Of a stretch of DNA of 64,000 bases, positions 59,144 to 64,000 are shown piece after piece. How positions within the stretch are numbered: position 1 is the stretch's first letter; the number at the start of each line of letters is the position of its first letter. The position numbers and the translations under genes are program-made. A model generated the notes under the pieces. That model saw only the letters and a program-made list of their open reading frames with translations. It did not search any database and was not told the origin of the DNA. Source of the stretch: Sphingomonas sp. S1-29 (GTDB lineage Bacteria > Pseudomonadota > Alphaproteobacteria > Sphingomonadales > Sphingomonadaceae); assembly GCF_026167545.1 (NCBI RefSeq), contig NZ_CP110678.1:555501-619500 (forward strand), given 5' to 3'.

Positions 59144-60079
59144 TCAGGCTGGATCGCGCTTCATCCCCTCCATCGCGTCCTCGAGCGCCTTCGACGACCG
59201 CTTGAGCGCGTCCCGCTCTTCGTCGGTCAGTTCGGGCAGGACCTGGCGTTCGATGCCGCCCGCCCCGACCAGGCACGGCAAGCTCATATAGGTACCGCCG
59301 AATCCGCTATCGTCCGCCGGCATCGTCGAAACCGGCAGCACCGACCGTTCGTCGCGCAGCACCGCTTCGCAGATGCGGACGATGGCGGTGGCGATGCCGA
59401 ACGAGGTATATCCCTTGCCGGTGGCGATACGATAGCCAGCCTCGCGCACCTCGGTGGCGATTGCGGCGCGATCGAGCGGCGGTTCGGCGGCGGCGAAGGC
59501 ATCGAGCGGCAGGCCGCCGACACGGATTGTCGAAAAGACCGTGACTTCACTGTCGCCATGCTCGCCGAGCACGAAGCCCTCGACGGCCGACGGCGCAACG
59601 TCGAACCTTTCGGCGAGCGTCTGACGCAGCCGCGCCGAATCGAGCAGCGTGCCGGTGCCGATCACGCGTTCGGGCGGCAGCCCCGACGCCCGCAGCGCAA
59701 CCTGCGCCATCAGGTCGACGGGGTTCGCTGCGACCAACAATATGCCGTCGAAGCCGTTTTCCATCAGCGCTGCCACGCATTGCTCGACGATCGCGGCGCT
59801 GCGTGAGGCCACCGACAACCGGCTTTCGTCGCCATGCGTCGCCGCGCCCGCAGTGAGCACCGCGATCGCGGCGCTGCCCGCATCGGCATAATCGCCTGCC
59901 CAGATCCGCGCCGGGCGTGCCAAGGCATCGGCATCGGCCAAGTCGGCGGCTTCGGCCTTGGCCAGCTCAGGATTCGCGTCGATCAGCACGATTTCGCGCA
60001 CCAGCGCACGTAGCATCAGCGCATAGGCGGCAGTCGCGCCGACATGGCCCGCGCCGATGATCGCGATTCGATGGGTCAA
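59144..60079 (-). CDS. L-lactate/malate dehydrogenase family protein
   Basis: 311 residues. The N-terminal Rossmann start RIAIIGAGHVGATAAYALM and IDANPELAKAEAADLADA bind NAD; the catalytic His lies in GEHGDSEV and the substrate Arg in the NPVD/ESRL region. The specificity loop reads AGAATHGDESR, where LDH normally has Gln and MDH Arg, so the natural substrate is uncertain (L-lactate, malate or another 2-hydroxyacid). The start is read as TTG 60079 because AAGGA lies 7 bases upstream; ATG 60106 has no ribosome-binding site. It precedes the GNAT-aox pair by 97 bases. Confidence 0.8.
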   Translation of the reverse strand: MTHRIAIIGAGHVGATAAYALMLRALVREIVLIDANPELAKAEAADLADADALARPARIWAGDYADAGSAAIAVLTAGAATHGDESRLSVASRSAAIVEQCVAALMENGFDGILLVAANPVDLMAQVALRASGLPPERVIGTGTLLDSARLRQTLAERFDVAPSAVEGFVLGEHGDSEVTVFSTIRVGGLPLDAFAAAEPPLDRAAIATEVREAGYRIATGKGYTSFGIATAIVRICEAVLRDERSVLPVSTMPADDSGFGGTYMSLPCLVGAGGIERQVLPELTDEERDALKRSSKALEDAMEGMKRDPA

Positions 60080-60222
60080 GGCTCGTTCCTTCGGTGGTTG
60101 CCACATTCAACGCGCCGGTCCGGCGCATGATCCCGACATAGTGGTTTCCCGCATATCGCCAGCCAGCCCCAGGCCTAGAGTCGGCGCGGTCGCGCGATCC
60201 TTGCAGCCACCTTGGGAATGTT

Positions 60223-62766
60223 ATGGCTGTCATCGAACACCCTGCCGCTGCGCCGCCGGGCCTCACGTCCGCCGAGGCCGCCGCACGACTGCTGGCCGAG
60301 GGGCCGAACGAACTGCCGCGAACGGGCAATCGTTCGGTGCTGCGTATCGCCCGCGACGTGCTCAAGGAGCCGATGCTCACGCTGCTGCTGGCGGGCGGCG
60401 TCGCCTATCTCTTGCTCGGCAGCCTGGGCGAAGCACTGATCCTGCTCGCGTTCGCGACCTTTTCGGTCGTGGTCACGATCGTGCAGGAAACGCGGACCGA
60501 GCATGTACTCGAAGCGCTTCGCGACCTGTCGGCGCCCAGCGCGCGTGTCGTCCGGAACGGCGAGCAGCTCGCGATTCCCGGCCGCGAAGTGGTGCGCGGC
60601 GACCTGCTGCTGCTCGAACCCGGCGACCGGATCGCCGCCGATGCGGTGCTGCAATCGGCGATCGACCTGCAGGTCGATGAATCGCTGCTCACCGGCGAAT
60701 CGGTCGCGGTGGGCAAGCTGGCATCGGCAGCGTCCGGCGATCACCGCCCCGGCGGCGAGGACCAGCCCTTCGTCTATTCGGGGTCGATGGTGACGCGCGG
60801 CAGCGGTACCGCGCTGGTCACCGCGACGGGCGCCGCGACCGAAATCGGTCGGATCGGCCAATCGCTCGCAAGCCTCGATACCGAGGCGCCGCGGCTGCGC
60901 ATCGAAACCGCGCACATCGTCCGCATCTGCGCGATCGGCGGCGCCTTGGTCGCGGGCGCGGTCATCGTGCTCTACGGGCTGCTCCGCGGCGGGTGGATCG
61001 ACGCCGTGCTAGCGGGGATCGCGATCGGCATGGCGATGCTGCCCGAGGAATTTCCCGTCGTGCTGACGATCTTCCTGGCGATGGGCGCCTGGCGCATCGG
61101 CCAGGCGGGCGTGCTGACCCGGCGCGCCGCGGCGATCGAGACGCTCGGATCGGCGACGATCCTGTGCACCGACAAGACCGGCACGCTGACCGAGAACCGC
61201 ATGGCGGTCGCCACGCTTTGGCTGCCCGACGGTTCGACGCTGACGCCGCTCCCCGACATCGCGATGGGCGAACCGTTCGCGGCGCTGCTCAAGACAGGCA
61301 CGCTCGCCAGCGCACCCCACCCGGTCGACCCGATGGAAATCGCGATCGCCGCGGTGGCGCCGCCCTCCCCCAGCGACGCCGTGCTCATCCATGGTTACGG
61401 CCTGCGCCCCGACCTGTTCGCCATGGCCAATGTTTGGCGAACCAGCGACGGCACCGCGACCGTCGCCGCCAAGGGCGCCCCCGAGGCGATCGCCGACCTC
61501 TGCCGGCTGCCCTACGAAGCGCGCGAAGCGCTGCTCGCCGCGGTCAACGCGATGGCCGAGCGCGGGCTTCGTGTCCTCGCGGTCGCATCTGCCACCGCCA
61601 GCGACACCGCGCTACCCGAGGACCTCCACGCCTTCGCCTTCGAACTGCTCGGCCTGATCGGGCTCGCCGATCCGGTGCGCCCAGGCATCGCCGAGGCGGT
61701 GTCGGCCTTCCGCGCCGCCGGGCTGCGCGTGGTGATGATCACCGGCGACTATGCCACCACCGCGCGCGCGATCGCCACCCAGGCGGGGATCGCGCGCGGC
61801 GAGGTCGTCACCGGCGCCCAGCTCGCCGCGATCGACGATGCCAACCTCGCCCGCCGGCTGCCTGCAATCGCGGTGTTCGCGCGGATCATGCCCGAACAAA
61901 AGCTGCGCATCGTCGAAGCCTTCAAGGCGGCGGGTGAGATCGTCGCGATGACCGGCGACGGCGTCAACGATGCGCCGTCGCTCAAATCGGCGCATATCGG
62001 CATCGCGATGGGCAAACGCGGCACTGACGTCGCGCGCGAAGCCTCGGCGATCGTGCTGCTGAACGACGATTTCGCCGCGGTCGTCTCGGCGATCGGGCTG
62101 GGCCGCCGGATCTACGACAATATCCGCAAGGCGATGGGGTTCATCTTCGCGATCCATGTGCCGATCGCCGGCCTCGCCTTGCTGCCGCTAGCCTTCGGGC
62201 TGCCGATCCTGTTCGGGCCGATCCACATCGCGTTGCTCGAAATGGTGATCGATCCGGTCTGCGCGCTCGTGTTCGAGGCCGAGCGCGCCGAGGAGGACAG
62301 CATGCGTCGCCCCCCGCGACCCGCGAGCGAACGGCTCTTCTCGCTCCCGATGATCGCCTGGAGCGTAACCCAGGGCGGCATCGCCTTCGCCTTGCTGGCG
62401 GGCTTGTTCGTCGTCGAAAGCCAGGTCGGCATGCCCGAACAGGAGGTGCGCGCGCTCGTCTTCTTCGCGCTGCTCGCCTCGATGGTCGCGCTGATCTTGG
62501 TGAACCGGTCCTACGGCACCTCGTTGCGCGCGATGTTCGGCCAGCAGAACAAGGCGCTGCGGTATGTGTTGGCGACGCTGGTGGCGGTGGCGATGTTGAT
62601 CCTCTTCGTAGCGCCGCTGCAGACGCTGCTGCGCTTCGAGCAGCTTCACGCGAGCGACCTGGGCGTCGCGTTGGCGGTTGGCGCGGTGTTGCTCGCGATC
62701 CTCGAACTGCTCAAGCCCGCGGCAAATCGCGCGATTCTCGAGCATCAGCGAGTCCGCATCGGCTAG
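60223..62766 (+). CDS. Cation-transporting P-type ATPase
   Basis: 847-residue P2-type ATPase. It has the N-terminal cation-ATPase domain (GLTSAEAAARLLAEGPNELP), actuator with VDESLLTGES, phosphorylation motif D317 in CTDKTGTLTE, KGAPEAI in the nucleotide domain and TGDGVNDAPSL hinge. About ten hydrophobic helices are visible. The TM4 ion-site motif is PEEFP (residues 274-278) rather than the PEGLP of Ca2+-ATPases, so the ion (Ca, Mg, Mn or other) is not determined. It is divergent from the dehydrogenase gene across 143 bases. Confidence 0.93.
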   Translation: MAVIEHPAAAPPGLTSAEAAARLLAEGPNELPRTGNRSVLRIARDVLKEPMLTLLLAGGVAYLLLGSLGEALILLAFATFSVVVTIVQETRTEHVLEALRDLSAPSARVVRNGEQLAIPGREVVRGDLLLLEPGDRIAADAVLQSAIDLQVDESLLTGESVAVGKLASAASGDHRPGGEDQPFVYSGSMVTRGSGTALVTATGAATEIGRIGQSLASLDTEAPRLRIETAHIVRICAIGGALVAGAVIVLYGLLRGGWIDAVLAGIAIGMAMLPEEFPVVLTIFLAMGAWRIGQAGVLTRRAAAIETLGSATILCTDKTGTLTENRMAVATLWLPDGSTLTPLPDIAMGEPFAALLKTGTLASAPHPVDPMEIAIAAVAPPSPSDAVLIHGYGLRPDLFAMANVWRTSDGTATVAAKGAPEAIADLCRLPYEAREALLAAVNAMAERGLRVLAVASATASDTALPEDLHAFAFELLGLIGLADPVRPGIAEAVSAFRAAGLRVVMITGDYATTARAIATQAGIARGEVVTGAQLAAIDDANLARRLPAIAVFARIMPEQKLRIVEAFKAAGEIVAMTGDGVNDAPSLKSAHIGIAMGKRGTDVAREASAIVLLNDDFAAVVSAIGLGRRIYDNIRKAMGFIFAIHVPIAGLALLPLAFGLPILFGPIHIALLEMVIDPVCALVFEAERAEEDSMRRPPRPASERLFSLPMIAWSVTQGGIAFALLAGLFVVESQVGMPEQEVRALVFFALLASMVALILVNRSYGTSLRAMFGQQNKALRYVLATLVAVAMLILFVAPLQTLLRFEQLHASDLGVALAVGAVLLAILELLKPAANRAILEHQRVRIG

Positions 62767-62814
62767 GTAATGTTCCGCGGTTCGCCGGCGCGCTGCGGCC
62801 GATACAGTGCGCAA

Positions 62815-63804
62815 ATGGCACGCGATCGATTCCTCCGGATGACAGGCGGCGCGCTCGCCTTGCTCCTCGCAGCGGAGTTGCCGGTGCCCGCGATGACGGC
62901 GCCGCAGGTCACCGACGCGCCACTCACCATCGCCGATGCGGTCGCGCGGCTCAAACCCGGCGAATATATCTGGACCCCGCAGGTTTCGCCCACCGGCCCG
63001 CTGATGATCGTCGTCAGCCTCGCCCGTCAGCGCGCCTATGTCTACCGCAACGGCGTCGTCATCGGCGTGTCGACCGCATCGACCGGGACGCCGGCCAACG
63101 CGACGCCGACGGGGGTGTTCACGATCCTGCAGAAGAAGGTCGATCACGTGTCGAACCTGTACGACGACGCGCCGATGCCGTTCATGCAGCGGCTCACCTG
63201 GGGCGGAGTCGCGCTCCATGCGGGTAAGGTGCCCGGCTATCCGGCATCGCATGGCTGCATCCGCCTGCCCGCAGCCTTCGCCCGGCTGCTATACGGCGTC
63301 ACCACGCGCGGGATGACGGTGATCATCACCGATCGCCCCGCCGTCCCGCGGGTTGCCCCAGCGGTCGATCTGTTCGCTGCCGGCGGCGCCGAGATCGCAG
63401 CAGGCACCGAGCCCGCGTGGCAATGGCTCGATTCCACCGCTGCCTCGGGGCCGGTATCCATCGTCGTCAGCGCAGCCGATCGACGGCTGGTTGTACTGCG
63501 CAACGGCAAGCCGATCGGTTCGGCACCGATCGTCCTGCGGCGCCCTGTCGACAGAACCACCGCCTATACGATGGCGGCGGCAGATAGCGGCACCCCGAAA
63601 TGGTCGCGCGTCGCGCTGCCCTGGGACGGGGCGTTCGATGAGCCGATCGCCGATGGCGACGATCGCGATCCGGTGATCATCGATGAACGCTTCCGGCAGG
63701 CGCTCGTAAAAATCCTTACCCCCGGCACTACGGTAGTCGTCACCGCCGATACGCTGCAATCGGGCAGCGCGGGCGAAGCGCTGGCGGTACTCAGCAGCGA
63801 ATGA
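62815..63804 (+). CDS. L,D-transpeptidase with a second degenerate YkuD repeat
   Basis: 329 residues with a hydrophobic signal-like N-terminus. The first YkuD domain (about 60-175) has the active-site pattern HAGKVPGYPASHGCIRLP with Cys near residue 148. A second region (about 205-320; GPVSIVVSAADRRLVVLRNGKPIGSAPIVL...ALVKILTPGTTVVVTAD) repeats the fold of the first (LMIVVSLARQRAYVYRNGVVIGVSTA...) but lacks the HGC triad. It would form 3-3 crosslinks or attach proteins to peptidoglycan. ATG 62815 is preferred to 62770, which adds 15 residues. Confidence 0.88.
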   Translation: MARDRFLRMTGGALALLLAAELPVPAMTAPQVTDAPLTIADAVARLKPGEYIWTPQVSPTGPLMIVVSLARQRAYVYRNGVVIGVSTASTGTPANATPTGVFTILQKKVDHVSNLYDDAPMPFMQRLTWGGVALHAGKVPGYPASHGCIRLPAAFARLLYGVTTRGMTVIITDRPAVPRVAPAVDLFAAGGAEIAAGTEPAWQWLDSTAASGPVSIVVSAADRRLVVLRNGKPIGSAPIVLRRPVDRTTAYTMAAADSGTPKWSRVALPWDGAFDEPIADGDDRDPVIIDERFRQALVKILTPGTTVVVTADTLQSGSAGEALAVLSSE

Positions 63805-63833
63805 TGCCGAAAACCGGCGGTACCGAACCCGAC

Positions 63834-64000
63834 TCAGTCGATGAGCGCGCTGGTCACCCGCATCAGCGCGCCGCCGATGCCCCCCATTGCGAAGTCGGGA
63901 TCGGATCGCTGGCCGGGATCGAGCCGCATCGACATCCGCGCATCGACTGCGGCGCTCGGCGCGCCGCGGCGTTGCTGGCGATAATCGAGATTGCTGATGT
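63834..64000 (-). CDS. C-terminal fragment of an unidentified protein
   Basis: A minus-strand frame enters from the right edge and ends at TGA 63836-63834, giving about 55 residues (ISNLDYRQQRRGAPSAAVDA...GIGGALMRVTSALID). Codon use is like the neighbours, so it is likely a real gene converging on the transpeptidase gene. No family is recognisable from this fragment. Confidence 0.55.
   Translation of the reverse strand, partial: ISNLDYRQQRRGAPSAAVDARMSMRLDPGQRSDPDFAMGGIGGALMRVTSALID

Overview
The window looks like chromosomal DNA of a sphingomonad-type alphaproteobacterium. It is GC-rich, tightly packed and full of 4-base start/stop overlaps. It carries the alphaproteobacterial dusB-ntrB-ntrC-ntrY-ntrX-hfq-hflX array, a tandem double-Sm Hfq, HdaA with an N-terminal clamp-binding motif, a fused IspDF, and the inverted intergenic repeats I associate with this group. 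The assignment is inference from gene content and order; there is no rRNA in the window.

Layout. 1-8448: end of ATP-dependent pckA, an MscS channel, a DUF885/NfeD/SPFH cluster on the minus strand, guaB, and a DUF389 membrane protein. 8449-10925: an AT-richer island with a retron, made of a reverse transcriptase, an upstream nucleoside-deoxyribosyltransferase-like effector, and a candidate msr-msd RNA with its own promoter. 10926-20912: rsmB, a TPR protein, a minus-strand envelope/ribosome operon (lptD, surA, pdxA, rsmA), then pepA, holC and ndk. 20909-21841: a GIY-YIG/DUF4357 gene of lower GC. 21847-29614: purN (fused to a YjbR-like domain) and purM, diverging from a DUF2066-hdaA-ppk1-ppx operon. 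29601-38282: an I78 inhibitor and rnd, aspS, ppk2, beta-carbonic anhydrase, lipA-ratA, pncC, an exported protein and ispDF. 38372-47479: dusB, the two Ntr two-component systems, hfq and hflX. 47484-56632: one long minus-strand series (mltB, an RlpA-like SPOR protein, dacA, tmk, holB, metG, tatD, an MBL hydrolase, a retropepsin, mazG). 56781-64000: tRNA-Ser(UGA) followed by more accessory-looking genes: an orphan ORF, alternative oxidase, a GNAT protein, a lactate/malate dehydrogenase-family protein, a P-type cation ATPase, an L,D-transpeptidase, and the end of an unidentified gene.

Most of the window is housekeeping: purine, isoprenoid and lipoate synthesis, translation, replication, outer-membrane and peptidoglycan assembly, and nitrogen control. 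Polyphosphate metabolism recurs, with ppk1, ppx and ppk2 within about 8 kb. The least ordinary parts are the retron island, the GIY-YIG insertion, and the ldh-GNAT-aox group near the right end.

The retron is the best candidate for a notable biological system. The RT carries the retron hallmarks NAxxH and (V/I)TGL beside YADD. The effector carries the GG...SPGSFAELG pattern of the Ec86 (Retron-Eco1) toxin. Upstream of both lie a consensus TTGACA promoter, two small stem-loops, a 27-base-arm hairpin, and short complementary segments positioned like a1/a2.
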